Position numbers and translations under genes: made by a program. This document shows, one piece after another, positions 1 through 8,129 of a stretch of 32,048 nt of DNA; position 1 is the first letter of the stretch, and each line of letters starts with the position of its first letter. Location of the stretch: contig CACYEN010000115.1 in the NCBI GenBank assembly GCA_902773435.1, positions 1 to 32,048 of the forward strand, given 5' to 3'. The notes beneath the pieces were generated by a model. That model made no database searches and was not told where the DNA came from. It worked only from the letters and a program-made list of their open reading frames with translations. The DNA comes from an uncultured Lachnospiraceae bacterium (GTDB lineage Bacteria > Bacillota > Clostridia > Lachnospirales > Lachnospiraceae).

Positions 1-116
1 TGAGATTTTGTTCTCAATTGTTTAGGAATTTTCGAGTCTTTAGTATGTGTCTCACTGTTCAGTTATCAATGTTCGGTGTTTCTTTTTTGTCCATCGCCAT
101 CGCGCGAACAAATGAT
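1..116 (-). other. Leader-like non-coding stretch running off the left edge
   Basis: This AT-richer stretch lies downstream of a strong leftward promoter. Read on the minus strand it contains a segment around 45-75 (cattgataactgaacagtg) that resembles the 'cttgaaaactgaata' type of sequence found in rRNA and tRNA leaders and spacers of Clostridia. No open reading frame with a ribosome binding site is visible in that direction. I infer the leader of an rRNA operon or another stable RNA whose gene starts left of the window. The resemblance is from memory, and a protein gene with a long leader remains possible. Confidence 0.35.
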
Positions 117-145
117 ATAATACCATTGCGCTCCGGAAGTGTCAA
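117..145 (-). promoter_or_regulatory. Strong sigma-A promoter reading leftward out of the window
   Basis: On the minus strand there is TTGACA (140-145), a 17-base spacer and TATTAT (117-122), one mismatch from consensus overall. It lies just past the radA stop codon, and no convincing terminator separates radA from it, only a weak AT stem at about 150-165. It drives whatever lies left of position 1. Confidence 0.75.
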
Positions 146-176
146 CACTTTTTCAAAAAAGATTCTCTCTTTTATC

Positions 177-1544
177 TCACACCCGGATCGCCTCCGCAAG
201 CGTCTCCACGGGGACAAGCCTGATCCCCTTTATTTCCTTGATTCCCTTCATATTCGCCTTCGGAAGCACCACCGTCTCAAAGCCCAGCTTCTTCGCCTCG
301 AGGATTCTCTGCTCCGCCTGGCTTACGGCCCTGATCTCGCCCCCGAGCCCCACCTCGCCGAACGCGATCACACGGTCTCCGATCGCCCGGTCCGCGTACG
401 CGGAGGCGATCGCCATCGCGATCCCGAGATCCACCGCGGGCTCCGTCATCCTGATGCCGCCCGCTATATTAATGTAGGCATCGAGTTCTCCGAGCTTCAG
501 CCCGCACCGTCTCTCGAGAACAGCGATCAGGAGATTCACCCGGTTCGCATCGGTGCCGGCCGCCGTTCTCCGCGGCAGCCCGAAGTTCGTCCTGCACACA
601 AGTGCCTGGATCTCGATCAGGACCGGCCTGCTTCCCTCCATGGAGCAGGCGACGACCGACCCGGGGGCGTTCTCCGGCTTCCCGTCGAGCATGTATTCCG
701 AGGGATTCGGGACCTCCCGGAGGCCGCTGTCCCTCATCTCGAAGACGCCGATCTCATTCGTCGATCCGAACCGGTTCTTTACGGCCCTCAGGATCCTGTA
801 CGACGCGTGCCGGTCCCCCTCGAAGTAGAGGACGGTATCGACCATGTGCTCAAGCACCCTCGGTCCGGCGACCGCCCCGTCCTTCGTCACGTGGCCCACG
901 ATGAAGATGGAGATGCCGAGGGTCTTCGCGAGCCGGAGCAGGACCCCCGTCGCCTCCCTCACCTGGGATACCGATCCCGGCGCGGACGCGATCTCCCCGC
1001 TGTACATCGTCTGGATCGAGTCGATGATGCAGACGTCCGGCCGCTCCCTCTCGATCGTCTCACTGACGCCGGTGAGGTCCGTCTCTGTCAGGAGCAGCAT
1101 GCTGTCCCCGATCTCGCCGATTCTCTCCGCGCGCATCCGGATCTGGGCGAGGGACTCCTCCCCCGAGATGTAGAGGACGCGTCTCTCCGCTGCGGCGATA
1201 TTTCTGCACACCTGAAGAAGAAGCGTCGATTTGCCGATTCCCGGGTCGCCGCCGATCAGGATCAGGGAACCGGGGACGACTCCCCCGCCGAGCACGCGGT
1301 CAAGTTCGCCGATCCCGGTCCCGGTCCTGGTCTCCTCATCGAGGGAAATGTCCCTGATGCGCACGGGCTTCCTGCGCTCACCGGCGGGTCCGCGGCCCTT
1401 CGCGCTGCCCGGGCTCTTCGCCGCGGAGACCCGTTCCTCCACAAATGTATTCCATTCCCTGCACGCCGGACACTGTCCCATCCATTTGGACGACTCGTAC
1501 CCGCAGTTCTGGCAGAAAAAGACGGTCTTCACACCTTTCGCCAT
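177..1544 (-). CDS. radA: DNA repair protein RadA (Sms)
   Basis: RadA is a RecA-like ATPase that helps process recombination intermediates and branch migration. The 455-residue protein has the family layout. An N-terminal four-cysteine zinc finger has Cys11, 14, 25 and 28. Walker A is at 98-107 (GGDPGIGKST), the RadA-specific KNRFG motif is at 256-260, and a Lon-protease-like domain forms the C-terminal third. Length is normal for the family. The ATG at 1544 follows a GGAGG site at a suitable distance. The gene lies 11 bases after the stop of the 138-residue gene and is probably the last gene of the gntR-clpC operon. A clpC-radA neighbourhood is common in Bacillota. No clear terminator follows. 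Confidence 0.97.
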   Translation of the reverse strand: MAKGVKTVFFCQNCGYESSKWMGQCPACREWNTFVEERVSAAKSPGSAKGRGPAGERRKPVRIRDISLDEETRTGTGIGELDRVLGGGVVPGSLILIGGDPGIGKSTLLLQVCRNIAAAERRVLYISGEESLAQIRMRAERIGEIGDSMLLLTETDLTGVSETIERERPDVCIIDSIQTMYSGEIASAPGSVSQVREATGVLLRLAKTLGISIFIVGHVTKDGAVAGPRVLEHMVDTVLYFEGDRHASYRILRAVKNRFGSTNEIGVFEMRDSGLREVPNPSEYMLDGKPENAPGSVVACSMEGSRPVLIEIQALVCRTNFGLPRRTAAGTDANRVNLLIAVLERRCGLKLGELDAYINIAGGIRMTEPAVDLGIAMAIASAYADRAIGDRVIAFGEVGLGGEIRAVSQAEQRILEAKKLGFETVVLPKANMKGIKEIKGIRLVPVETLAEAIRV

Positions 1545-1555
1545 GACGCCTCCGG

Positions 1556-1972
1556 TCAGTTATGTCTCACGAGTTCCACACCGACGGCGCGCTCCGGATC
1601 GAGCTCCAGGCTGAACGAGATCTTCCCGCCGAGGTTGGCTCTCTCCGTATCTCTCATCTCGCCGTCGATGATGATGTCGTACTCGGTCTCCGCAGCTCCC
1701 TGCACGGTGATCTGGGCGCCGCCGTTCCCCTCGACGGAAAATGACACGCCGTCCGCGTCCTCCCTGAGGCCGAACACGGCAGTTCCCGGTTCGGACTCGT
1801 AGACGAACATCTCATTTTTCTCAAGACGGGTGATCTCCTTATAGGTCTTTACCTTGTAAATGTCGCCCTCATGCTCGTAGTCCGATCTCTTCGTCTTCGC
1901 GTCGAGCTCGTAGTCGCCGAAGCTGATGCTGCCGTCTTCCTCTGTTCTGATCAGTTCCTTAACTGCGGACAT
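1556..1972 (-). CDS. Conserved 138-residue protein of unknown function (clpC-radA intergenic)
   Basis: I chose the ATG at 1972 because an AGGAGG site lies just upstream; the frame stays open to 2035 but has no such site there. The protein is soluble, acidic and rich in beta-prone segments, with no signal peptide, membrane span or catalytic motif that I recognise. It opens MSAVKELIRTEEDGSISFGD. Similar short proteins in Lachnospiraceae are, from memory, sometimes labelled 'endosialidase', which the sequence does not support because it is far too small and lacks enzyme motifs. It sits between clpC (88 bases upstream) and radA (11 bases downstream), so it is probably co-transcribed with both. 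A link to proteostasis or repair is only inferred from position. Confidence 0.85.
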   Translation of the reverse strand: MSAVKELIRTEEDGSISFGDYELDAKTKRSDYEHEGDIYKVKTYKEITRLEKNEMFVYESEPGTAVFGLREDADGVSFSVEGNGGAQITVQGAAETEYDIIIDGEMRDTERANLGGKISFSLELDPERAVGVELVRHN

Positions 1973-2060
1973 GTTTACCTCCTGTCCATCTTTAGTGGTG
2001 GTCGTTTCCTTGTTACCGTATCGATACCGCGGCACGGGCTCTCCGGGAGGTCCCGGTTCG

Positions 2061-4514
2061 TCACCCTTCCCCGGGCATTTTCGCCGTAAACTTCAGGGCG
2101 CCGTCCTTTACGGAGACCTTCACGATCATCCCCTCCTTCGCCTCGCCCCGCAGAATCATCTCGGACAGGGCGTTCTCGATCTCGGTCTGTATGACGCGCT
2201 TTATCGGCCGCGCGCCGTATTTCGGGGAGTAGCCCTTGTCGGCGATGTACTTCTTCACGGCCGCGGGGATGCGCAGGCTGATCCTGAGCTGTTCCGCGGC
2301 CCGGCCGATGACCCGGTTCGTCTCGAGCTTCACGATCTGCTCCACCTCGCTCCGGCTGAGCGGGCGGAAGACGATGATCTCGTCGATCCTGTTCAGGAAT
2401 TCCGGCTTGAAGAGTTTCTTCACCGTGTCCATCACGCTGCTCTTCATGGCCTCGTAGTCGGCGTTCTCATCGGCTTTCGCCGAGAAGCCCAGCCTCTTCG
2501 GGTCGACGATGCTCTGGGCGCCCGCGTTCGACGTCATGATGATGCAGGTATTCTTAAAGTCAACCTTCCTGCCGTGCGCGTCGGTGATATGTCCCTCATC
2601 GAGCACCTGCAGCAGGATGTTGAACACGTCCGGATGGGCCTTCTCTATCTCGTCGAACAGGATGACGCTGTAGGGATGCCGCCTCACCTGCTCGGAGAGC
2701 TGTCCGCCCTCGTCGTACCCGACGTAGCCGGGCGGCGATCCGATCAGTTTGGAGACGCTGTGCTTCTCCATGTACTCGGACATGTCCACGCGGATCATGT
2801 TCTCCTCCGACTCGAAGACCGACTCCGCGACGGCCTTGCTGAGCTCGGTCTTCCCGACGCCGGTCGGGCCGAGGAAGAGGAAGCTTCCCGTCGGCCGCTT
2901 CGGGTCCTTGAGACCGACCCGCCCCCGCCTGATCGCGCCGGCGACCGCGTCGACCGCCTCGTTCTGGCCGATCACGCGCCTGTGGAGTTCCCGCTCCAGC
3001 CTCGCCAGCTTCTTCGATTCGGATTCCGCGAGCTTCGCGACCGGGATCTTCGTCCACTCGGACACGACCCTGGACACCGTCTCATCGGTGACCGACAGCT
3101 GGTACTCGCCGGAGACGGCCTGCCTCCTGCTTCCCCTCAGCCTCTTTCCGAGCTTCTCCCTCTCGGCCTTCAGGGCGTCGGCGTCGGCCATTCTCCCCTC
3201 GAGAACCGCCTGTTCCAGCTCGTCGCCGATCTCCTTCAGGCGGTCGCGCCGGGTATCCGTGCCCCCCTTCTTCCCAAAGCTGTCGATCCTGACTTTGGAC
3301 GCGGCTTCGTCGATGAGGTCGATCGCCTTGTCCGGAAGACGCCTGTCGTTGATATAGCGCTCCGAGAGCCTGACCGCCGCTCTCACCGCGGCGTCCGTAA
3401 TCCGGACCCTGTGATGCTTCTCATAATAAGGACGGAGTCCGTAGAGGATCGCGCAGGCCTCGTCCCCGGTGGGCTCCTCGACGCTGACCGGCTGGAATCT
3501 CCGCTCGAGCGCCGCGTCTTTCTCGATGTGCTTGCGGTACTCGTCAATCGTCGTCGCCCCGATGACCTGGATCTCTCCTCTCGAGAGCGAAGGCTTCAGG
3601 ATATTGGAGGCGTCGAGCGCTCCCTCCGCCCCTCCGGCGCCGATGATCGTGTGGAGCTCGTCGATGAAGAGAAGCACATTTCTGCTGGAGGATACTTCAC
3701 TCACGACATTTCTGATTCGCTCCTCGAATTCGCCGCGGTACTTGGAGCCCGCGACCATTCCCGAGAGGTCGAGAGTGACAAGGCGCTTCCCTTCCAGCAT
3801 CTCCGGGACGTCGCCTTTCGCTATCCTCGAGGCGAGCCCCTCCACAATAGCGGTCTTGCCGACCCCGGGTTCCCCGATCAGGCAGGGATTGTTCTTCGTC
3901 CGCCTGCAGAGGATCTGCATGACGCGCGTGATCTCCTGTTCCCGGCCGATGACGGGGTCGAGCCTCCCCTCGGCGGCCATCTTCGTCAGGTCGCGGCTGT
4001 AGCGGTCCAGCGTGGGCGTCGACCCGTGCATGACCTTCCCGCTCGCGAGGTCCTTCTCCGAGAACCTGTCCGCGGCATTGAGCGCGGTCAGCGTGTCGAC
4101 GAAAAGCTTTTTGATATCGATTCCCATCGTGTGGAGCAGCCTCGTCCCGACGCACTCCACGTCGCGGAGCATGGCCAGGAGCAGATGCTCCGTCCCCGCG
4201 AGGTCCGATCCCAGCTCGTCCGCAAGTTCACCCGCCGAGCGGATGACCGCGTAGGCCCTGGGCGAGAAGTCCGGAGTGTCCGACGCCGATGTCGGGGTGC
4301 TCCCGTCCGGAGCGACCAGCTGGTCGATCATCCTCGTCAGCTTCTCATAGGAAACCCCCGCCGCGAGGAGCAGGTGCGAGGCGGTGCCCCTGACGGTTCT
4401 CAGGAGCCCGGCGAGGATATGCTCGGTCCCCACGTAGGACTGCCTGTGGTACAGGGCCGATTTGACCGCCTGGTCCAGGGCGTGTTTCGCTTCAAGTGTC
4501 AGTCTGTCTTTCAT
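2061..4514 (-). CDS. clpC: ATP-dependent Clp protease ATPase subunit ClpC
   Basis: ClpC is a Hsp100 AAA+ unfoldase that feeds substrates to the ClpP protease in the cytoplasm. The 817 residues, a normal length, show an N-terminal Clp-N double repeat (about 1-145). The first AAA+ module has Walker A at 214-221 (GEPGVGKT). A short middle domain with a UVR-like coiled segment lies at about 420-450, and the second AAA+ module has Walker A near 548-555 (GPTGVGKT). The short middle region favours ClpC over ClpB. Its ATG overlaps the upstream regulator's TGA in an ATGA junction (4511-4514), so translation of the two is probably coupled. The usual ctsR-mcsA-mcsB genes do not precede it; a GntR-type regulator does. 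The confidence covers ClpC rather than another Clp ATPase. Confidence 0.95.
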   Translation of the reverse strand: MKDRLTLEAKHALDQAVKSALYHRQSYVGTEHILAGLLRTVRGTASHLLLAAGVSYEKLTRMIDQLVAPDGSTPTSASDTPDFSPRAYAVIRSAGELADELGSDLAGTEHLLLAMLRDVECVGTRLLHTMGIDIKKLFVDTLTALNAADRFSEKDLASGKVMHGSTPTLDRYSRDLTKMAAEGRLDPVIGREQEITRVMQILCRRTKNNPCLIGEPGVGKTAIVEGLASRIAKGDVPEMLEGKRLVTLDLSGMVAGSKYRGEFEERIRNVVSEVSSSRNVLLFIDELHTIIGAGGAEGALDASNILKPSLSRGEIQVIGATTIDEYRKHIEKDAALERRFQPVSVEEPTGDEACAILYGLRPYYEKHHRVRITDAAVRAAVRLSERYINDRRLPDKAIDLIDEAASKVRIDSFGKKGGTDTRRDRLKEIGDELEQAVLEGRMADADALKAEREKLGKRLRGSRRQAVSGEYQLSVTDETVSRVVSEWTKIPVAKLAESESKKLARLERELHRRVIGQNEAVDAVAGAIRRGRVGLKDPKRPTGSFLFLGPTGVGKTELSKAVAESVFESEENMIRVDMSEYMEKHSVSKLIGSPPGYVGYDEGGQLSEQVRRHPYSVILFDEIEKAHPDVFNILLQVLDEGHITDAHGRKVDFKNTCIIMTSNAGAQSIVDPKRLGFSAKADENADYEAMKSSVMDTVKKLFKPEFLNRIDEIIVFRPLSRSEVEQIVKLETNRVIGRAAEQLRISLRIPAAVKKYIADKGYSPKYGARPIKRVIQTEIENALSEMILRGEAKEGMIVKVSVKDGALKFTAKMPGEG

Positions 4515-4882
4515 TCTTCGTATTCCTCACAGATCTCGTCGACCATCCGGTGGATCTCTTCCCTCGTGACGTGCCTCGACATCGCCCTCGCCAGGGCGAG
4601 CCCGAGCTCCTTCCTCAGGGAGTCCGTCGCCAGGCGCTTCTCCGCGTCGATGCGGACGATCGCCCCGCGCCTTCTGTCGACGGTGAGGAAACCTTCCTCC
4701 TTAAGCATAGTGTAGGCTTTGTTGACGGTGTGCATGTTGATTCCGATGTCGGAGGCGAGATCCCTGACGGAGGGCAGACTGTCCCCCTCGTGAAGCGTGT
4801 TCGCGGCGATCCCCGTTACGATCTGCCGGCAGAGCTGCCGGTAGATCGCTTCACCGCTGTCGAAATCTATCTCAAAATACAT
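4511..4882 (-). CDS. GntR-family (YtrA-like) transcriptional regulator
   Basis: This 123-residue protein has an N-terminal winged helix-turn-helix of the GntR type: an IYRQLCRQIVTGI helix, then GDSLPSVRDLASDIGI and a recognition helix at about 50-60. A short helical tail follows, instead of the large effector domain of FadR or HutC types. That is the layout of the YtrA subfamily. I chose the ATG at 4882 because GGAGG lies about seven bases upstream; the longer frame to 4960 has no such site and overlaps the promoter. It is the first gene of the operon and shares an ATGA overlap with clpC. It may regulate itself and clpC; the effector is not evident. Confidence 0.88.
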   Translation of the reverse strand: MYFEIDFDSGEAIYRQLCRQIVTGIAANTLHEGDSLPSVRDLASDIGINMHTVNKAYTMLKEEGFLTVDRRRGAIVRIDAEKRLATDSLRKELGLALARAMSRHVTREEIHRMVDEICEEYEE

Positions 4883-4930
4883 GGCGGCCTCCGTATCATC
4901 ACCCGTCATCTGCCCTGATGTTACATTGAA

Positions 4931-4960
4931 ACTATAACAGATGCGGTCGTCGCGGCGCAA
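4931..4960 (-). promoter_or_regulatory. Probable promoter of the gntR-clpC-radA operon
   Basis: The minus strand carries TTGCGC (4955-4960), an 18-base spacer and TATAGT (4931-4936), about 50 bases before the regulator start. The -10 is good and the -35 is moderate. I see no CtsR heptad repeat or CIRCE element here. Confidence 0.5.
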
Positions 4961-5013
4961 CAGAAATAAAGAGCGGCCCCGGCGGATGGCCCGGCTCTCC
5001 GGGATCTGCGGAT

Positions 5014-5048
5014 GAAAAGAGCGGCGGACCGCACCTGCGGTCCGCCGC
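5014..5048 (-). terminator. Rho-independent terminator of the rubredoxin gene
   Basis: A perfect 13-bp inverted repeat (5021-5033 with 5036-5048) is followed on the minus strand by tcttttc. It lies 24 bases after the rubredoxin stop and ends that single-gene unit before the clpC-operon promoter. Confidence 0.8.
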
Positions 5049-5071
5049 CCGGGAAATTCTCTTCCGGCCCC

Positions 5072-5230
5072 TTACACTTCGCTGAACTGGTCCTTTCCGA
5101 CCGAACAGACAGGACATACCCAGTCTTCGGGAACATCTTCCCAGGCAGTGCCCGGAGCTACTCCGTTATCCGGATCGCCAACTTCGGGGTCATACTCGTA
5201 TCCGCAGACATCACAAACATATTTTGCCAT
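5072..5230 (-). CDS. Rubredoxin
   Basis: This 52-residue protein is a small one-iron electron carrier of the anaerobe cytoplasm, often serving oxygen and peroxide detoxification. Two CxxC pairs that bind Fe(Cys)4 are plain: CDVCGY at residues 6-11 and CPVCSVGK at 39-46. The family's [22 protein letters not shown] stretch lies between them in the form seen in clostridial rubredoxins. The start is ATG at 5230, preceded by a strong AAAGGAGGT site. It stands alone between its own promoter (5273-5301) and a strong terminator, so no redox partner can be deduced from neighbours. The second CxxC is followed by SVGK, where most family members carry G at the first of these positions. Confidence 0.96.
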   Translation of the reverse strand: MAKYVCDVCGYEYDPEVGDPDNGVAPGTAWEDVPEDWVCPVCSVGKDQFSEV

Positions 5231-5272
5231 GGATGGTACCTCCTTTAATCTTCGGTTATCATAACCTCAGTC

Positions 5273-5301
5273 ATCATAACACAGACAGGGGTACTGCGCA
5301 A
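5273..5301 (-). promoter_or_regulatory. Promoter of the rubredoxin gene
   Basis: TTGCGC (5296-5301), a 17-base spacer and TATGAT (5273-5278) lie on the minus strand about 45 bases upstream of the rubredoxin ATG. Confidence 0.6.
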
Positions 5302-5312
5302 TCATTTTCAGG

Positions 5313-5364
5313 GGGGACGAAAGCGCGCTTCTCCCCGTGAACAGGGGAGACACGCCTCGTCCCC
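5313..5364 (-). terminator. Long hairpin after metQ, probable transcription end
   Basis: Two nested stems are visible: an outer 8-bp stem (5313-5320 with 5357-5364) and an inner 7-bp stem (5330-5336 with 5344-5350). They fall between the metQ stop and the rubredoxin promoter. No T-run follows on the minus strand, so it is not a textbook intrinsic terminator; it may instead protect the 3' end. Confidence 0.4.
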
Positions 5365-5398
5365 GGATGCCCGGGTGGAGTCCTCTATTCCGCCGGAA

Positions 5399-6268
5399 TC
5401 AGAACACCGCGACGACCGCTCCGTCATAGGTGGCGGCGATGTAATCACGGACCGCGGAGCTCATCACTGCCGCGACGAGAGCCTTCGTCTTGTCGGTCTC
5501 CTCGTCACCCGCGCGGATGGCGATGACATTTCCGTATGTCTGCGCGCCGAGAGACTCGCTGTCCTCGATGGCAAGCGCGTCGGCCGACGCGGAGAGCCCC
5601 GCCTCGATCGCGTAGTTGCCGTTGATGGCGGCGATGTCGAGATCCGGGAGAGATCTCGGAAGCTGAGCCGCTTCGATCTCGATGATATCGAGGTTCTTCG
5701 GGTTCTCCGTGATATCCGTCACGGACGCGAGAAGGCCTGCGCCTTCCTTCAGCTTGATGAGACCCTGGGCCTCGAGAAGGTTGAGCGCGCGGGCTTCATT
5801 CGTCGTGTCGTTGGGGACGCCGACCTTCGCTCCGTCGGGAAGCTCTTCGAGGCTGGCCGTCTTTCCGGGGAAGATGCCGAACGGCTCGTAGTGGACGATC
5901 GCCGCCGAGACGAGGTTCGTGTTGTTCTCCTCGTTGAAGGATTCAAGGTAGGGAACGTGCTGGAAGTAATTGGCGTCGAGGTCTCCGCTCTCGAGAGCGA
6001 GATTCGGCTGCACGTAATCGGTGTACTCCTTGATGTCAAGAGTCCAGCCCTTCTCCTCGAGAGCCGCTTTGACCTGTTCCAGGATCTCCGCGTGGGGGCT
6101 CGGGGTCGCTCCGACGACGATCTTCGTGTCTCCGTCCGCCGGTGCTTCGATGATCTCGGGATCCGCTGCCGGCTCTTCGGCCAGCGACTCGGCGTAAACT
6201 GCCGGAACGGCTGTCATCGAGAGTGCGAGTGCCGATACGAGGGCAAGGCTCAGAATTCTCTTTTTCAT
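5399..6268 (-). CDS. metQ: MetQ/NlpA-family methionine-binding protein of the MetNIQ importer
   Basis: This is the substrate-binding component that delivers methionine (or D-methionine) to MetNI. The 289 residues have a clear signal peptide (MKKR then a hydrophobic stretch to about residue 26). The MetQ/NlpA core includes VGATPSPHAEIL, DYVQPNLALESGDLDANYFQH and VPNDTTNEARAL. The signal peptide has no cysteine and ends VPAVYAES, which looks like a type I signal peptidase site, whereas the family is normally lipid-anchored through a lipobox cysteine. An acidic, alanine/proline-rich linker of about 20 residues follows the cleavage site. A GAGGAG site precedes the ATG. It lies 37 bases downstream of metI and is the last gene of the metN-metI-metQ operon. 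Confidence 0.93.
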   Translation of the reverse strand: MKKRILSLALVSALALSMTAVPAVYAESLAEEPAADPEIIEAPADGDTKIVVGATPSPHAEILEQVKAALEEKGWTLDIKEYTDYVQPNLALESGDLDANYFQHVPYLESFNEENNTNLVSAAIVHYEPFGIFPGKTASLEELPDGAKVGVPNDTTNEARALNLLEAQGLIKLKEGAGLLASVTDITENPKNLDIIEIEAAQLPRSLPDLDIAAINGNYAIEAGLSASADALAIEDSESLGAQTYGNVIAIRAGDEETDKTKALVAAVMSSAVRDYIAATYDGAVVAVF

Positions 6269-6305
6269 AGTAACTCCTCCTCTAAAAAATAAATTTATAT
6301 CTCTG

Positions 6306-6971
6306 TCACCGGATTCTCTTATCCGTGTGAATCGATATCCTTGTTCCTGTCTCCTGGATGATCTGCACGATGATGACGAGGATCGCCACCGTCACCAGCA
6401 TGATGTCGATCTGGTAGCGGTAGTAGCCGTACCGGATCGCGATGTCGCCGAGTCCGCCGCCTCCGATGAAGCCCGACATGCAGGAGTAGCCGACGACCGT
6501 CGTGAGGACGAGGGCGGCCCCCAGGATCAGGGACGGCTTCGTCTCCGGAAGCAGCACTTTGTAAATGATCTGCCAGTCCGAGGCGCCCATCGATTTCGCG
6601 GCTTCGATGACGCCGCCATCGACTTCCGCAAGCTCCGACTCCACCACCCTGGCGATGTAGGGGGCCGACGCGATGACAAGCGGGGGAATGACCGCCTTGG
6701 CGCCGAGCGTCGTGCCGACCAAAGCCCTCGTGAAGGGCATGACCAGAATCAGGAGGATGATGAACGGGACCGAGCGGAAGATGTTGATGATGAATCCGAG
6801 CACGGCGTTCACGACGGGGACCGGATGCACGCCGCCCTTTCTCGTCACGACGAGCACGACGCCGAGGGGCAGGCCGATCAGGTAGCCGATCAGGGTGGAC
6901 CCGAAGACCATGAAAACCGTCTCCCAGATCCCCGTGAGGATCATCTTTGTAACCTGGGGATCAAAGCTCAT
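6306..6971 (-). CDS. metI: Methionine ABC transporter permease MetI
   Basis: This 221-residue integral membrane protein forms the methionine channel as a homodimer with MetN. It has about five hydrophobic spans and the binding-protein-dependent permease signature (EAAKSMGASDWQIIYKVLLPE, residues near 140) that contacts the ATPase. Length matches the family. Its ATG overlaps the metN stop in an ATGA junction (6968-6971), so the two are translationally coupled. Confidence 0.95.
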   Translation of the reverse strand: MSFDPQVTKMILTGIWETVFMVFGSTLIGYLIGLPLGVVLVVTRKGGVHPVPVVNAVLGFIINIFRSVPFIILLILVMPFTRALVGTTLGAKAVIPPLVIASAPYIARVVESELAEVDGGVIEAAKSMGASDWQIIYKVLLPETKPSLILGAALVLTTVVGYSCMSGFIGGGGLGDIAIRYGYYRYQIDIMLVTVAILVIIVQIIQETGTRISIHTDKRIR

Positions 6972-8017
6972 GTCTCTTCTTCCTCCTCTTCCTCCCTGTC
7001 ATCTCCCGCGGAGACCGTGTCGACCTCCGTGTATGGGATCTGCGCGAAATTCAGGTACTGGAGAACTTCTCTCTGCTGGTCCTCGTTCTCCGGGAGCTGG
7101 ATCACCATCTGTCCGCGCGCGGTTCCTCCGACGTCCCTCGTCTGCGCGTACATGATATTGACCGGTGCCTTGGCCCGGAGCACGATGTTCGCGATGACGG
7201 GTTCCTGGGACTGGCGCCCGTCGAACGTGATCCGGTAGTACTTCCCCTCCGAGAATTTCACCTCGCTCACCGCGTCCCCGAGGATCAGTTCCCGGCCGAT
7301 CCGGGTCTTCGGGGCCATGAAGATGTCGGCGACATTTCCCTCCTCGGCGATCACGCCGTGGTCGATGATCGCGACCCGGTCGCAGATTCTGGAGATGACC
7401 TCCATCTCGTGCGTGATGACGAGGACCGTGATGCCCATCTCCCGGTTCAGCTTCTTCAGCAGTTCGAGGATTGAATTCGTCGTATTCGGGTCGAGCGCGG
7501 ACGTCGCCTCGTCGCAGAGCAGGACCTTCGGGTTCGTCGCGAGCGCCCTCGCGATCGCGACCCTCTGCTTCTGTCCTCCGGAGAGCTGCGCCGGATAGGC
7601 GTTCTCCCTGTCCTCGAGCTCGACGATCCGAAGGAGCTCCCTCGCCCTCGCCTTCGCCTCCTCTTTCTTCACGCCCCTGATCTCGAGCGGGAACGTGATG
7701 TTGCGGAGGGCGGTTCTCTGCTCCAGCAGCTGGAACTGCTGGAAGATCATGCCCATCTCCTGCCTCACCTCGCGAAGCTGCTTCGGGGTGAGTTCCGACA
7801 TCGATCTTCCGTCGAAGATCACGTCGCCGCCCGTCGGCTTCTCGAGGAAGTTGACGCACCGGACCAGCGTGGATTTGCCGGCCCCGGAGAGCCCGATGAT
7901 CCCGTAGATCTCGCCGGGCATCACATCGATGCTGATGTCTTTGATTGCTTCCACCGTATTCTTCGCGCCCCTGAATTCCTTGCGGAGATGCGAAATGGAA
8001 ATAATCGGTTCTGCCAT
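6968..8017 (-). CDS. metN: Methionine ABC transporter ATP-binding protein MetN
   Basis: This is the ATPase that powers methionine import. The 349 residues carry Walker A at 42-50 (GLSGAGKST), the ABC signature LSGGQ at 145-149, and Walker B with the catalytic Glu at 165-173 (VLLCDEATS). A C-terminal NIL domain (about 260-335) follows; in MetN it binds methionine and inhibits transport when the cell is replete. A short acidic tail, EEEEEE-like, ends the protein. A modest AAAGGG site precedes the ATG. It is the first gene of metNIQ and has its own consensus promoter and a palindromic operator candidate. Confidence 0.97.
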   Translation of the reverse strand: MAEPIISISHLRKEFRGAKNTVEAIKDISIDVMPGEIYGIIGLSGAGKSTLVRCVNFLEKPTGGDVIFDGRSMSELTPKQLREVRQEMGMIFQQFQLLEQRTALRNITFPLEIRGVKKEEAKARARELLRIVELEDRENAYPAQLSGGQKQRVAIARALATNPKVLLCDEATSALDPNTTNSILELLKKLNREMGITVLVITHEMEVISRICDRVAIIDHGVIAEEGNVADIFMAPKTRIGRELILGDAVSEVKFSEGKYYRITFDGRQSQEPVIANIVLRAKAPVNIMYAQTRDVGGTARGQMVIQLPENEDQQREVLQYLNFAQIPYTEVDTVSAGDDREEEEEEET

Positions 8018-8034
8018 ATCTGCCCTTTCACTGC

Positions 8035-8063
8035 AGAATTCCTATGAATTTCATATGAATTCT
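8035..8063. promoter_or_regulatory. 29-bp near-perfect palindrome in the metN leader, operator candidate
   Basis: A 29-base sequence reads almost the same on both strands, with one mismatched arm pair and an asymmetric centre base. Its half-site is AGAATTC followed by TATGAA. It lies just after the predicted transcription start and before the metN ribosome binding site, where a repressor would block transcription. On the minus strand it contains ATAGGAATT, which recalls the ATNGGAATT part of the CymR (Rrf2 family) sulfur-regulator consensus. That link is an inference. The space is too short for a SAM riboswitch or T-box. Confidence 0.55.
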
Positions 8064-8073
8064 ATGGTTTCTA

Positions 8074-8102
8074 ATCATACTCAACAGAAATGCCCCTGTC
8101 AA
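8074..8102 (-). promoter_or_regulatory. Consensus promoter of metNIQ
   Basis: TTGACA (8097-8102), a 17-base spacer and TATGAT (8074-8079) lie on the minus strand, one mismatch from the sigma-A consensus. Transcription should start near 8067, just upstream of the palindrome at 8035-8063. Confidence 0.8.
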
Positions 8103-8129
8103 GCCCTTATTCTGATTCTCCGACCCCGG

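Noticed and set aside
18..1802. 594-codon open frame on the plus strand
   Set aside because: It lies opposite radA, is rich in Arg, Pro and His as expected of an antisense frame in high-G+C DNA, and has no ribosome binding site or recognisable domain.
1973..2035. N-terminal extension of the 138-residue gene
   Set aside because: The AGGAGG site fits the internal ATG at 1972; the extension has Thr runs and no site.
1926..4715. 929-codon open frame on the plus strand
   Set aside because: It is the antisense shadow of clpC; composition is biased and no motif is visible.
8018..8129. SAM riboswitch or T-box before metN
   Set aside because: The promoter leaves only about 50 bases of leader, filled by a palindrome; neither structure can fit.
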